The translations under genes were made by a program, and so were the position numbers. Positions 16,100 through 24,600 of a stretch of 64,000 nucleotides of DNA are shown here, piece by piece. The DNA comes from an uncultured Roseburia sp. (GTDB lineage Bacteria; Bacillota; Clostridia; Lachnospirales; Lachnospiraceae): positions 1-64,000 of the forward strand of contig CAKREH010000001.1 of the NCBI GenBank assembly GCA_934317215.1, given 5' to 3'. Position 1 is the first letter of the stretch. Each line of letters begins with the position of its first letter. The notes beneath the pieces were generated by a model, which was given only the letters and a program-made list of their open reading frames with translations, made no database searches and was not told the DNA's origin.

Positions 16100-18351
16100 A
16101 ATGTCTCTTTTCCTTCCATCTCTCCGATTGTTTCCACGGTAATATCCTGATAAAAATAATTTAAGATATCCTGATAGCCCATACCGGCTTTTGCCATTCC
16201 GTCTGCCCCATTCTGGCTCATTCCGAGTCCGTGCCCATAACCACCGCCGGACAGCAGATATGTCCCGTTTTCCTGTTTCTCGACGGTTGAAAATGCACTT
16301 GGCAGCATCGTAATATTCTCTGATTCCGTTGCATCTGCGTAGACGATTTTTTTCACCATACAACCTAAAATCTTGCGGATGTTGTACTCTGTTTTTATTT
16401 TCACAATGCCATTCTCATAGTTAAGAACTAATGTAAGAATCGAACCGGAACTGCTTCTTGCTTCCACTGACATTCCGGTAATATCTCCCATTTTCTCCCC
16501 GGCAGCGGCGATATCCATCTCCGTCGTACCGTCAGATTCATAATATAACACATTTTTTGGCGAAATGGAATGTCTTGCCGCTAAGATCTCATTTACCGTT
16601 TCTGTCTTATCTGAAAAATCTGCCACTGCAAACCATCTGTAATAGCGGATATCACTGTCATAACCGTCTGCGCTGTTTTTGATATACTTGGAAAATACAG
16701 CTTCATCCGATAAATCTATGTCAGAATCTGCCTGGTTTAAGCATGCTTTTTTCAGATAACCATAGGACGACGGATCATCCACATTCCAGATCTCCGCAGT
16801 GTCTGTGTAACCCATGGAAGTCGAAAAATAATATGCCTCCACAACCTTTCCGTTCCAGGTCAGCACCTGCCCGCATGTCGCATCCACAGCGGTGACAGAC
16901 TCCTTTGTCTTCTCTACTTTGTTATAGACCTGGTAAGAGGTACTGTCATTGATATGTGCACCGTAAGCCGCCAGATCCGCCCGCATCAGCTGCATATAGG
17001 CATAACTGCGCGCACACACCGCCTGTGCCTTAAGTGCTTCCGGAGAAAAGCCTGACGGCATCTCACTCGGCACGACCGCATACAGATATTCCTCTAAGGG
17101 CAGTTCATTGACAACTGTATATCCATTCTCTGTACCGCGCACCTCAATCGTCCCCGCATAACCATTTGATACAGCCGTTCCATCTCCATTGCACAGATAG
17201 ATCTTACCGTCTTCCGACTCCGGTTTTACGATATAGGTTTTTCCCGGTGCCATCGTCAGTGCATCTGATGGATGAAGTAATTCCTCAGATTCAGCGCTTT
17301 TCGTTTCACCGCCACAGGTTATATTCGTCTTTGTCGAACACTTCAGATAAACATCACTCCGGGTATTTGTTCCTCCATCCGATAGCAGAAGAACACGGAT
17401 ATTTTTGATATCAGCCGGCTGTAAAATAAGGATTGCACAGACTTCTTTCCCCGCTGTCACATAAGAAACTTTCATGTTGCCTAAAACGACATCCGATATG
17501 GATTTTTCAGACACATCCCCATAGGTCTGGTAAACCGGAAGTTTTCCATTGTGACGGATTCTCCCATAATTTTCGATCTCGATCTCTGAATCATCATAGG
17601 ATAACATTTGTCCCTGTATGGTATCCTGTTTCGTTTTGATCGCACTAATCACTCCACCCTGAAATACCAGATCACAGACTCCAGGTTCACAGGATATCCC
17701 ACTTTCCTGCAATTCTTTTTCATAGACGGCACCTGCAAATAAAAAAATGATTTTTTCATCCTGACAGGATTTCAGATATGCATTTTCAATCGTTTGTTCC
17801 TGCTCTGACACCTGTGCAATTCCAATGCACTGATCCTCTTTTATATAAACATCATAGGACATCCAGTCCGTAAAATATGTATTCTGCAGTTTCGTATAAA
17901 AATCTCCCTGATTCGTGACCAGAACCGTCTGATCTTCCATTTCCATACGGTTTAACACGAGCAGCGTTTCTTTTTTTACGCTTTGTTCCATATCAAGAAA
18001 CCCAAGAATCTGCGTATATACCTGGTTCCATTCTGTACGCGAAACGGCGGCATTTTTTCTTTTTACCGAAAAATCAATCTGTTCCGAAACTCCAAGTCTT
18101 TTTAACAGTTCATCCAGCACCGACTGTGTCAGATAATCCTGTTTCCCGTCCAAAAACCATTCGTCCCACTCTTCCTGTGAATATACAGTAAAAGTCAGCT
18201 CCTGTTTTACTTCCTCAATGCCGATATAATTTTCAGAGAAAATCTCCGGATCATAATTTTCCTTCAGTTTTCCTATCAGTATGCCCGCAAACACACAAAT
18301 TAAAAACGCCAATACTACTGCCGAAATTTTTGGCATATTTCTTTTTTTCAC
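16096..18351 (-). CDS. SpoIID/LytB-domain protein
   Basis: 751 aa with a GTG start (18351) preceded by GGAG at 6 nt. A single N-terminal transmembrane segment (about 8-27) is followed by a long extracellular region of unknown fold (about 40-380), then a SpoIID lytic transglycosylase domain (about 390-735). The domain carries LPLEEYLYAVVPSEMP (catalytic Glu region) and GHGLGMSQNGA near the end. SpoIID trims peptidoglycan stem-free glycan during engulfment, and LytB-type relatives act in cell separation. At 751 aa it is longer than SpoIID itself, so it is not necessarily the sporulation protein. Confidence 0.82.
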   Translation of the reverse strand: MKKRNMPKISAVVLAFLICVFAGILIGKLKENYDPEIFSENYIGIEEVKQELTFTVYSQEEWDEWFLDGKQDYLTQSVLDELLKRLGVSEQIDFSVKRKNAAVSRTEWNQVYTQILGFLDMEQSVKKETLLVLNRMEMEDQTVLVTNQGDFYTKLQNTYFTDWMSYDVYIKEDQCIGIAQVSEQEQTIENAYLKSCQDEKIIFLFAGAVYEKELQESGISCEPGVCDLVFQGGVISAIKTKQDTIQGQMLSYDDSEIEIENYGRIRHNGKLPVYQTYGDVSEKSISDVVLGNMKVSYVTAGKEVCAILILQPADIKNIRVLLLSDGGTNTRSDVYLKCSTKTNITCGGETKSAESEELLHPSDALTMAPGKTYIVKPESEDGKIYLCNGDGTAVSNGYAGTIEVRGTENGYTVVNELPLEEYLYAVVPSEMPSGFSPEALKAQAVCARSYAYMQLMRADLAAYGAHINDSTSYQVYNKVEKTKESVTAVDATCGQVLTWNGKVVEAYYFSTSMGYTDTAEIWNVDDPSSYGYLKKACLNQADSDIDLSDEAVFSKYIKNSADGYDSDIRYYRWFAVADFSDKTETVNEILAARHSISPKNVLYYESDGTTEMDIAAAGEKMGDITGMSVEARSSSGSILTLVLNYENGIVKIKTEYNIRKILGCMVKKIVYADATESENITMLPSAFSTVEKQENGTYLLSGGGYGHGLGMSQNGADGMAKAGMGYQDILNYFYQDITVETIGEMEGKETL

Positions 18352-18408
18352 ACTAATCTCCGTTTCTGTATCAAATACTTTTGATTTCCGTCATTTTATT
18401 ACATAAAA

Positions 18409-18438
18409 GAAGCTGCTTATATTTCAAAGCAGCTTCTC
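18409..18438 (-). terminator. Terminator of the 6S-like/repeat transcript
   Basis: The stem AGAAGCTGCTT / AAGCAGCTTCT around an 8-nt loop is followed by TTTTATG on the minus strand. It lies at the end of the repeat region below the ncRNA. Confidence 0.7.
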
Positions 18439-18455
18439 TTCGTATTTTTAAATAT

Positions 18456-18579
18456 TCCTTTGTATATCAATGATTTTTCATCTGTATACCGAATATTCTT
18501 CTGTACAGTAAACTTTCTTTTGTACTCTTTACTTCTTCTGTACTTTAAAAATCTTCTGTACCATATGATCTTTTGTATA
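18456..18579 (-). repeat. Tandem array of seven degenerate 18-19 bp units
   Basis: On the plus strand, copies of TCTTCTGTAC or a close variant begin at 18456, 18478, 18497, 18516, 18534, 18552 and 18569, a period of about 18-22 bp with AT-rich filler. Four of the seven match TCTTCTGTAC or differ by one base. The minus-strand transcript would read repeated GTACAGAAGA. It lies between the 6S-like RNA and the terminator. Confidence 0.7.
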
Positions 18580-18582
18580 AAC

Positions 18583-18774
18583 CCAAAATGCCGTTTCCTA
18601 CGTTTTTGACTCCTAGCGACCGCTAGGTGGGTAACCGCACGCTGGTTTCTGTCTTCCACTGCTCACGTACCGAAGTACTGATGGCTTGACATCTGCCTTC
18701 GAATATAAGAATCCCATAAAAGTAAATGTAGGTTCAAAAATGTAGGGTGTCGCACATCCCAGGCCGTTTTTGAT
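18583..18774 (-). ncRNA. ssrS: 6S-like structured RNA (ssrS candidate)
   Basis: A 192-nt stretch without a convincing gene, transcribed from a strong promoter at 18781-18809. Its 5' segment CCTACATTTTTG pairs with CAAAAACGTAGG near the 3' end (11 of 12 positions) across about 120 nt, closing a long rod with an internal AT-rich region. Inside are a GTAC-TTCG-GTAC tetraloop hairpin and CCTAGC-GGTC-GCTAGG. The length, the end-closing long-range stem and the central unpaired AT-rich zone fit 6S RNA, which binds sigma-A RNA polymerase. The identity is from pattern memory only. Confidence 0.55.
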
Positions 18775-18780
18775 AGTCTT

Positions 18781-18809
18781 ATTATACTTTAATATGCCCT
18801 ATTTCGCAA
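18781..18809 (-). promoter_or_regulatory. Promoter of the 6S-like RNA
   Basis: TTGCGA and TATAAT with a 17-bp spacer on the minus strand. Confidence 0.7.
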
Positions 18810-18834
18810 CTATAAATTAGTGCCAAATTTTGTT

Positions 18835-19908
18835 TTACTTTCTATCTATTTTCTCTATTGACAAAAGCTGCTTTACCTGTTCAACAGCTTCCTCCATATC
18901 ATCTGTCCGTATGGAAAAGTCACAGAGTTCCTCATTGTCAATTTCATTTTCCAACGATAATAAGCGGTACATCTTTTCCTGATTACTGATATCTTTTTCT
19001 AAAATACTTGAAATCATCTTTTCGCGGCTGCTTCTGCAAAATAAGATCGAGGTCGCAAACAGCCGTTTCATGGATATCGCACCTCCAATATCAAGCGGTA
19101 CGATCGGACTTATCCCAGCCTTTATCATTCTGGCAATATCTGACGCTGATATTCCATATTTATTGCCTGCATACACAGTTACTGTCACAAAATCATTTTT
19201 TTTATTTTTAAATTCTTCTGTGGAAAGTCTCTGATGGATTCCATCTGCCGTTCCCGTCGTATATGAATGAACAATCCTGCCTGTTCCTTCTCTCTCAAGT
19301 CTTTTTGCAAGTTCATTTTTCCCGGAACCGGATGGACCGACTAAAGCTATCACAGACGGTAAAGAAACCGGTTTTTTATCTAACAGCATCGATTCTTTGA
19401 TCTGATCGATCAGCTGTAAAAACTCTTCATAATGGTTTACGGAAAGGATCCCACTGAGTGATTCGTTCCAGGGGCGCCGCATTAAAACCGGATATTTTGC
19501 ACAACTCTTTAAAATATTATGCGGACCATCATCCAGGGTAACATCAAAATGAACCAATGACTTCTGAAACCCCATAATAATATTCTGTTCCGGGAAATCC
19601 GGAAATGCCGTCAATATCTGTTTTGCCCGCAGACTCATAAACTGTGGGGCGATTGCTGTGATAATATATACTTTCCCTTTTTTCTGCAATTCATGTATGA
19701 AATTTCTGGCTTCATCGGTCACAGTCTGCATTTGATAAATGCGTTCGTCCTGATAATACTGCTTGATGACCGATGCCCTACCAACATTTTCCCAGGAATT
19801 GATATCTTCCAGTTTCAGATCTAAACCATGTTCCTCGTTGGCAAGCTGTATCGCATGGGTGTTCAGATCCGAGATCACGTCATCCCAGTCAATTCCATAT
19901 GTCAGCAT
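18835..19908 (-). CDS. Fusion of a HAD 5'-nucleotidase-like and a guanylate-kinase-like domain
   Basis: 357 aa; the start at 19908 has GGAAGG 6 nt upstream. Residues about 1-175 resemble the 5'(3')-deoxyribonucleotidase-type HAD family: GIDWDD (D7-x-D9) at the front, ITAIAP in the middle and DDGPHN at 126-131. Residues about 185-357 resemble guanylate kinase: P-loop GPSGSGKN at 191-198 and a YAGNKYGI segment near 250. The P-loop ends in Asn where GxxxxGK(S/T) is expected, and the GMP-binding RxxR after the SYTT segment is absent, so kinase activity is doubtful. It could be a nucleotide sensor or a salvage or repair enzyme. It lies just upstream of the ncRNA promoter, on the same strand. Confidence 0.68.
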   Translation of the reverse strand: MLTYGIDWDDVISDLNTHAIQLANEEHGLDLKLEDINSWENVGRASVIKQYYQDERIYQMQTVTDEARNFIHELQKKGKVYIITAIAPQFMSLRAKQILTAFPDFPEQNIIMGFQKSLVHFDVTLDDGPHNILKSCAKYPVLMRRPWNESLSGILSVNHYEEFLQLIDQIKESMLLDKKPVSLPSVIALVGPSGSGKNELAKRLEREGTGRIVHSYTTGTADGIHQRLSTEEFKNKKNDFVTVTVYAGNKYGISASDIARMIKAGISPIVPLDIGGAISMKRLFATSILFCRSSREKMISSILEKDISNQEKMYRLLSLENEIDNEELCDFSIRTDDMEEAVEQVKQLLSIEKIDRK

Positions 19909-19986
19909 AACAATCCTTCCCCCCTTTTCCATAAAATTCCTGTCATTTATTTTAACACATACCCCATCCTTAGAACAAAAAGTAAC

Positions 19987-20100
19987 AAAGAGTCGCTTGC
20001 GACTCTTTCGCGCCCTGGCGGTGCTGTTTACAGCTAACTTCTACTCCGCGAGATGCGCATCGCGCCCGGAGGGCTTTTTAATTCATAGGACGTAATTTCC
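19987..20100. repeat. Cluster of consecutive short palindromes
   Basis: Five inverted repeats lie side by side between the nucleotidase-kinase gene and pckA: AAAGAGTCGC/GCGACTCTTT (19987-20008), GCTG/CAGC (20023-20034), GATGCGCATC (20052-20061), GCCC/GGGC followed by five T (20064-20079), and TTAATTCATAGGA/TCCTATGAATTAA, whose second arm overlaps the start of the pckA terminator region. The GC-rich middle differs from the flanking AT-rich DNA and has no open frame. It has the look of a dispersed palindromic repeat unit, but only one copy is in this window. Confidence 0.45.
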
Positions 20101-20106
20101 TATGAA

Positions 20107-20140
20107 TTAAAAAATCGGGTGTGAACCAGTCACACCCGAT
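20107..20140 (-). terminator. Terminator of pckA
   Basis: Perfect 11-bp stem ATCGGGTGTGA / TCACACCCGAT with a 5-nt loop, then six T on the minus strand, 22 bp past the pckA stop. Confidence 0.9.
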
Positions 20141-20161
20141 CAAAATCCGCATCAATATGAT

Positions 20162-21766
20162 TTATTTCTGAGGACCTGCAGAAACTAATGCTTTACCAGC
20201 GTCATTTCCTTCATATTTTGCAAAGTTCTTGATGAATCTGTCAGCAAGATCTTTTGCTTTTGTCTCCCACTCAGATGCATCTGCGTATGTGTCACGTGGG
20301 TCAAGAATACCTGCATCTACACCTGGAAGTTCTGTAGGAACCTCGAAGTTGAACATTGGGATTTTCTTTGTTGGAGCTTTAAGAATATCACCAGAAAGGA
20401 TAGCGTCGATGATTCCTCTTGTATCCTTGATTGTGATTCTCTTTCCTGTTCCATTCCATCCTGTATTTACAAGGTATGCTTTAGCGCCGCTCTTCTCCAT
20501 CTTCTTAACAAGCTCTTCTGCATATTTTGTAGGATGCAGCTCTAAGAATGCCTGTCCGAAGCAAGCTGAAAATGTAGGTGTCGGCTCTGTGATTCCACGC
20601 TCTGTACCAGCAAGTTTTGCTGTAAATCCAGACAGGAAGTAGTACTGTGTCTGCTCTGGTGTCAGGATAGATACTGGAGGAAGTACTCCAAATGCATCTG
20701 CTGATAAGAAGATTACGTTCTTTGCAGCTGGTGCAGAAGATACAGGTTTTACAATATTTGTAATGTGGTTGATTGGGTAAGATACACGAGTGTTCTCTGT
20801 AACGCTCTTGTCATCAAAATCAATCTTTCCGTTTGCATCAACGGTAACGTTCTCTAACAGTGCGTTACGTTTGATTGCATTGTAGATATCCGGCTCAGAC
20901 TCTTTATCAAGACCGATAACCTTTGCATAGCATCCACCCTCGAAGTTGAATACACCGTTGTCATCCCAGCCGTGCTCATCATCACCGATCAAGAGACGTT
21001 TCGGATCTGTAGAAAGTGTTGTCTTTCCTGTTCCGGAAAGTCCGAAGAAAATTGCTGTATTCTCGCCGTTCATATCAGCGTTTGCTGAACAGTGCATGGA
21101 AGCGATGCCTTTAAGCGGGAGATAGTAGTTCATCATAGAGAACATACCTTTCTTCATCTCTCCACCGTACCATGTATTGACGATAACCTGCTCTTTGGAT
21201 GTAATGTTGAATGCAACACATGTCTCTGAGTTAAGACCTAACTCTTTGTAGTTCTCAACTTTTGCTTTTGAAGCATTGTATACGATAAAGTCCGGCTCAA
21301 AGTTCTCAAATTCTTCTGCTGTTGGCTGGATGAACATGTTTGTTACGAAATGAGCCTGCCATGCAACCTCAACGATGAAACGAACTGCCATACGTGTATC
21401 TTTATTTGCTCCACAGAAAGCATCTACTACGAACAGTCTCTTGTTTGAAAGTTCTTTCTTTGCAAGATCTTTCACTGCTGCCCATGTTTCCTCTGACATA
21501 GGATGGTTATCGTTTGGATATTCCTGTGAATTCCACCATACAGTGTCTTTTGAATTCTCGTCCATAACGATATATTTATCTTTCGGGGAACGTCCTGTAT
21601 AGATACCAGTCATAACGTTAACTGTACCAAGTTCTGTTTCCTGACCAACCTCATAACCCTCAAGACCTGCTTTGGTCTCTTCCTCGAATAACATCTCGTA
21701 AGAAGGATTGTGAACGATCTCTGTTACTCCGGTAATGCCATACTTGCTTAAATCAATATTTGCCAT
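20162..21766 (-). CDS. pckA: Phosphoenolpyruvate carboxykinase (ATP)
   Basis: 534 aa, ATP-dependent type. It interconverts oxaloacetate + ATP and PEP + CO2 + ADP. It carries the kinase P-loop GLSGTGKTTLSTD, the signature LIGDDEHGWDDNGVFNFEGG, and the RSPKDKYIV and CSANAD segments. In anaerobes of this type it often runs toward oxaloacetate, conserving ATP. Citrate synthase and the Na+-pump carboxyltransferase genes elsewhere in the window also use oxaloacetate. A sigma-A promoter lies 60-90 bp upstream and a strong terminator follows. Confidence 0.97.
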   Translation of the reverse strand: MANIDLSKYGITGVTEIVHNPSYEMLFEEETKAGLEGYEVGQETELGTVNVMTGIYTGRSPKDKYIVMDENSKDTVWWNSQEYPNDNHPMSEETWAAVKDLAKKELSNKRLFVVDAFCGANKDTRMAVRFIVEVAWQAHFVTNMFIQPTAEEFENFEPDFIVYNASKAKVENYKELGLNSETCVAFNITSKEQVIVNTWYGGEMKKGMFSMMNYYLPLKGIASMHCSANADMNGENTAIFFGLSGTGKTTLSTDPKRLLIGDDEHGWDDNGVFNFEGGCYAKVIGLDKESEPDIYNAIKRNALLENVTVDANGKIDFDDKSVTENTRVSYPINHITNIVKPVSSAPAAKNVIFLSADAFGVLPPVSILTPEQTQYYFLSGFTAKLAGTERGITEPTPTFSACFGQAFLELHPTKYAEELVKKMEKSGAKAYLVNTGWNGTGKRITIKDTRGIIDAILSGDILKAPTKKIPMFNFEVPTELPGVDAGILDPRDTYADASEWETKAKDLADRFIKNFAKYEGNDAGKALVSAGPQK

Positions 21767-21828
21767 TGCTCTTTAACCTCTTTCCTTTAAAATAATCAGG
21801 GTATTTTTTAAAAAATTCCGCTAATATA

Positions 21829-21856
21829 AATATACACAATGTTATTTTTTTGTCAA
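21829..21856 (-). promoter_or_regulatory. Promoter of pckA
   Basis: TTGACA and TATATT with a 16-bp spacer on the minus strand. Confidence 0.7.
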
Positions 21857-21879
21857 TCAGTTTTTGTAAAATAATGTCA

Positions 21880-22836
21880 TCAATTCTTCTGTTCCAACTC
21901 TTTTGCAATCGGAGCGATCTGCACCAGTAAATTCTCCATATTTTCAAACAGGGTACTCTTTTGGGTTCCAAGATCATTTGCACGTTCTATGTGTAAGCAT
22001 ACCGTATCATACTCTGCTTTTTCACGCTCTAGTGAACCATTTACATCGGCTAATTTTTCTCTTGAATCATCAAGCACCTTTGCGATTTCCTGCTGCACCT
22101 GATCTGCTCCGCCGGCTGCTGTTGTGATGCGGTCAAACACTTCATAGGTTTCATCTGCACTCTCTAAACTCTTTCCGAGCGATTCTTTCGATGTTGTGAT
22201 ACTGTGATTCAAATTTTCCGTATCCTGTTCCACTTCGACAATACTTCCATCTACGGTACTGACAAGACTTTTGATCTCACTTGCCAGATTTTTTACTTCC
22301 TCTGCGACAACAGCAAAACCTTTTCCCTGCTCTCCTGCACGCGCCGCCTCAATTGACGCATTCAGTGCGAGCATATTGGTCTGATTGGCAATTGAAATGA
22401 TCTGTCCCATACATTCCTTGATTTTCTGTACAGAAGCCTGAAAATCTTCAAATGTGCGCTGGATCTCGTCAAAATGTTCCTGCACTTCCCCGGAACTCTC
22501 CTTTAAGCTGCCAACTTTCTGTTGTGCCTCTTCCACCGCTTTTGTGATATCTTCCCTTACACCGGCAAACTGTCCGGATGTCTCACCAACTGTCTCAAAC
22601 GTCTCATGAAAAGAACCAAGCTTCTCTTTCAGCTGTTTGTTTTCCTCTAAAACAGTCTGAAATGTATTCTGAATCTCCTGTAATTCATCCAGCGAATTTA
22701 CTTCCGTCAATGATAACTTTTTATGATAGTCAAGCAGGCTGTCCGATACATGTATCACCGGATGCAGATCTATTTTTTCTTCCGTATGCAGCACCTGTTC
22801 TTTGTTCTCTTTTACCTGTTTTTTGAATTGAAACAT
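21880..22836 (-). CDS. Soluble methyl-accepting-type signalling protein
   Basis: 318 aa with no transmembrane segment; the start at 22836 follows GGGGGGAAG. Residues about 40-145 and 190-310 are long heptad coiled coils around a classic receptor tip IANQTNMLALNASIEAARAG at about 150-169, continuing to KNLA near 185. It begins 14 bp after the FIST gene stop, so the two are translated from one message. The N-terminal 40 residues have no recognised sensory domain, which suggests that FIST supplies the input. Confidence 0.85.
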   Translation of the reverse strand: MFQFKKQVKENKEQVLHTEEKIDLHPVIHVSDSLLDYHKKLSLTEVNSLDELQEIQNTFQTVLEENKQLKEKLGSFHETFETVGETSGQFAGVREDITKAVEEAQQKVGSLKESSGEVQEHFDEIQRTFEDFQASVQKIKECMGQIISIANQTNMLALNASIEAARAGEQGKGFAVVAEEVKNLASEIKSLVSTVDGSIVEVEQDTENLNHSITTSKESLGKSLESADETYEVFDRITTAAGGADQVQQEIAKVLDDSREKLADVNGSLEREKAEYDTVCLHIERANDLGTQKSTLFENMENLLVQIAPIAKELEQKN

Positions 22837-22849
22837 CTGCACTTCCCCC

Positions 22850-23902
22850 CTACTCAAATACCACACAGGACATGGTCTGGTTTACAAACTGGCTGTTGTA
22901 GTGTTCTCCAAAGCCAATCAGACCTGCATGCATGCCAAGTGATCCCATTGTTTTTAAATACTGATCCATATAACGTTCCTGGGAGAAGAACAGATAGCGG
23001 AAAATACAGTTTATGGAAAATATACCGGAAATTCTTCCGAAATCTCCTTTGATCTGTCGCACTGTTTCTTCGACAATAGAAGGATAATCATTCGTCTCAA
23101 GCAGATAAAGTACATCGGAATCATTGACCTGACGGTAACAGCACAGACCATTTCCTGCCACTTCCCTGATAGAGATAATACAAATATCCTTTCCGTTCTT
23201 TTTTCCCAGCGGATTTTTAAATGTCTGGCTGACAATATCCTGTTCCCTGATTCCCAGCGTATCCAGATATACCTGTCTTGCCGGCTTTCCGTTCAGTTCG
23301 CCGACTGTGTATTTACTGCGGTCTGTCTTTGATGCAATAAAACGGTACTGTGGGTTCGGATAATAAATATTTTCCTTGTAAACCCTGACTTTACCGCCAT
23401 TATTTTTTACAAACGCAAACACATCCGCATCTGTATATACTGTGCCATTTACAGAAACCTTTCCACCATCCCCGGTTCCGCCGGTCAGTGATATTTTCTT
23501 TTTTTCAAGAATACTGTACATAGTCGTAAGAACTGCTGCATCGTTTCCTGTACAAAAATCGATACATACAGTATTTTCAGATGATGCATTTATCTTCTGC
23601 AGCGCCTTTTCTACCCTGCTTATATATTTCACCGGCATGATGGATGCCTGCTCTAGTACATCCGTCACAGCCTCTACACCCTCAAATGCTGTCACACTGA
23701 CACCTTTTTCCATCACACTGGTCTGATAACTCATTCCAATGCATCCGATGCTTGGTACGCCCGGATATAATTCTTCAAGTTCAGCTGCGTGTGTTTCAAA
23801 CTGTTCTGCGTTCGACATCAGAATCAAAAATGCCGGATTACTGATGCCCCGTACAGCTTCTTTTAAATTTCCACTGGGACTTGCTCCATAACTCTCCTTC
23901 AT
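22850..23902 (-). CDS. FIST-domain sensor protein
   Basis: 350 aa. The N-terminal part (about 20-190) fits FIST_N (SIGCIGMSYQT, CIDFCTGNDAAVL, LTGGTGDGGKVSVNG) and the C-terminal part (about 205-345) fits FIST_C (PARQVYLDTLG and the NDSDVLYLLET to GLIGFGEHYNSQF region). FIST proteins are soluble small-molecule sensors, predicted to bind amino acids or similar ligands. It precedes the soluble receptor gene by 14 bp, so it is likely its sensory partner. Confidence 0.85.
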   Translation of the reverse strand: MKESYGASPSGNLKEAVRGISNPAFLILMSNAEQFETHAAELEELYPGVPSIGCIGMSYQTSVMEKGVSVTAFEGVEAVTDVLEQASIMPVKYISRVEKALQKINASSENTVCIDFCTGNDAAVLTTMYSILEKKKISLTGGTGDGGKVSVNGTVYTDADVFAFVKNNGGKVRVYKENIYYPNPQYRFIASKTDRSKYTVGELNGKPARQVYLDTLGIREQDIVSQTFKNPLGKKNGKDICIISIREVAGNGLCCYRQVNDSDVLYLLETNDYPSIVEETVRQIKGDFGRISGIFSINCIFRYLFFSQERYMDQYLKTMGSLGMHAGLIGFGEHYNSQFVNQTMSCVVFE

Positions 23903-23956
23903 CCGTCTATTTCTCCTTTACCTCTTTTGTTTCAGGTTTCAAACATATCTGCGAAA

Positions 23957-23985
23957 ATTATCCTATTTTCCGTAGCATCTGTCAA
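23957..23985 (-). promoter_or_regulatory. Promoter of the FIST-receptor operon
   Basis: TTGACA and GATAAT with 17-bp spacing on the minus strand, about 55 bp ahead of the FIST start. Confidence 0.7.
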
Positions 23986-24001
23986 GTTTTCCTGGTATGT
24001 T

Positions 24002-24421
24002 TTACAATTCTTTCCCGGTGGCTTTTGTAATATCCTGCTTTGTGAATGCCCCCGGCAATAATTCTTCTAATGTGAATATTTTAAAATCATCCGGCGTATT
24101 TACCAGGATTACCTGAAATGTTTCCGGATCGCAGAATTCTGCCATAACCTGACGGCATACCCCACACGGATAAAGATAGTCATTGGCATCCCCATTGATC
24201 GCAATCGCAGCAAATTCTTTTTTCCCTTCTGATACAGCCTTAAAAAAAGCGGTCCTCTCCGCACAGTTTGTCGGTGTATATGCGGCATTTTCGATATTGC
24301 ATCCCCGGTATATCCCGCCATCCTTTGTAAGAAGTGCAGCACCTACCCTGAAATGTGAATACGGCGTATAGGCAAATTCTTTTGCAGCAATCGATTCCTG
24401 TGCCAGTTTCTTTATATCCAT
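24002..24421 (-). CDS. cdd: Cytidine deaminase
   Basis: 139 aa, homotetrameric type length. Zinc site and catalytic Glu are seen in NCAERTA and PCGVCRQ. It deaminates cytidine and deoxycytidine in pyrimidine salvage. The start at 24421 has AGGAGG 8 nt upstream. It stands alone; the neighbours are unrelated. Confidence 0.95.
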   Translation of the reverse strand: MDIKKLAQESIAAKEFAYTPYSHFRVGAALLTKDGGIYRGCNIENAAYTPTNCAERTAFFKAVSEGKKEFAAIAINGDANDYLYPCGVCRQVMAEFCDPETFQVILVNTPDDFKIFTLEELLPGAFTKQDITKATGKEL

Positions 24422-24513
24422 CTGTTTTTCCTCCTGATTTATGTATAACATTCAATGATCTGTTCTCATTTTACCCGAAAACGGCTTTCATGAAAAGTTT
24501 TTTCAGAAAACTC

Positions 24514-24543
24514 TTGTGCCATAAGAAATACTTATGATATGAT
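24514..24543 (+). promoter_or_regulatory. Promoter of citrate synthase
   Basis: TTGTGC and TATGAT with an 18-bp spacer. Confidence 0.5.
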
Positions 24544-24600
24544 AATTAAAAATGCTTTATCGCTATAAAGTAATAAATTAAAAAACATGGAGGGTTATTT

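Noticed and set aside
15242..16363. 373-aa BrkB-like protein from an upstream start
   Set aside because: The extra N-terminal 88 residues overlap the SpoIID gene and do not resemble the family; the ATG at 16099 overlapping the SpoIID stop is better.
18456..18579. CRISPR array
   Set aside because: Repeats are only about 10 bp, degenerate, with short AT-rich filler and no spacer diversity or cas genes.
18417..18659. Possible 80-aa basic protein with a YRRxxK repeat
   Set aside because: Begins with GTG inside the structured 6S-like RNA without a ribosome site; the repeated residues come from the 18-19 bp DNA repeat. A real peptide is not excluded but not supported.
18583..18774. tmRNA or RNase P RNA
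   Set aside because: Lacks the tag reading frame and tRNA-like ends of tmRNA and the conserved GAGGAAAGTCC-type core of RNase P RNA.
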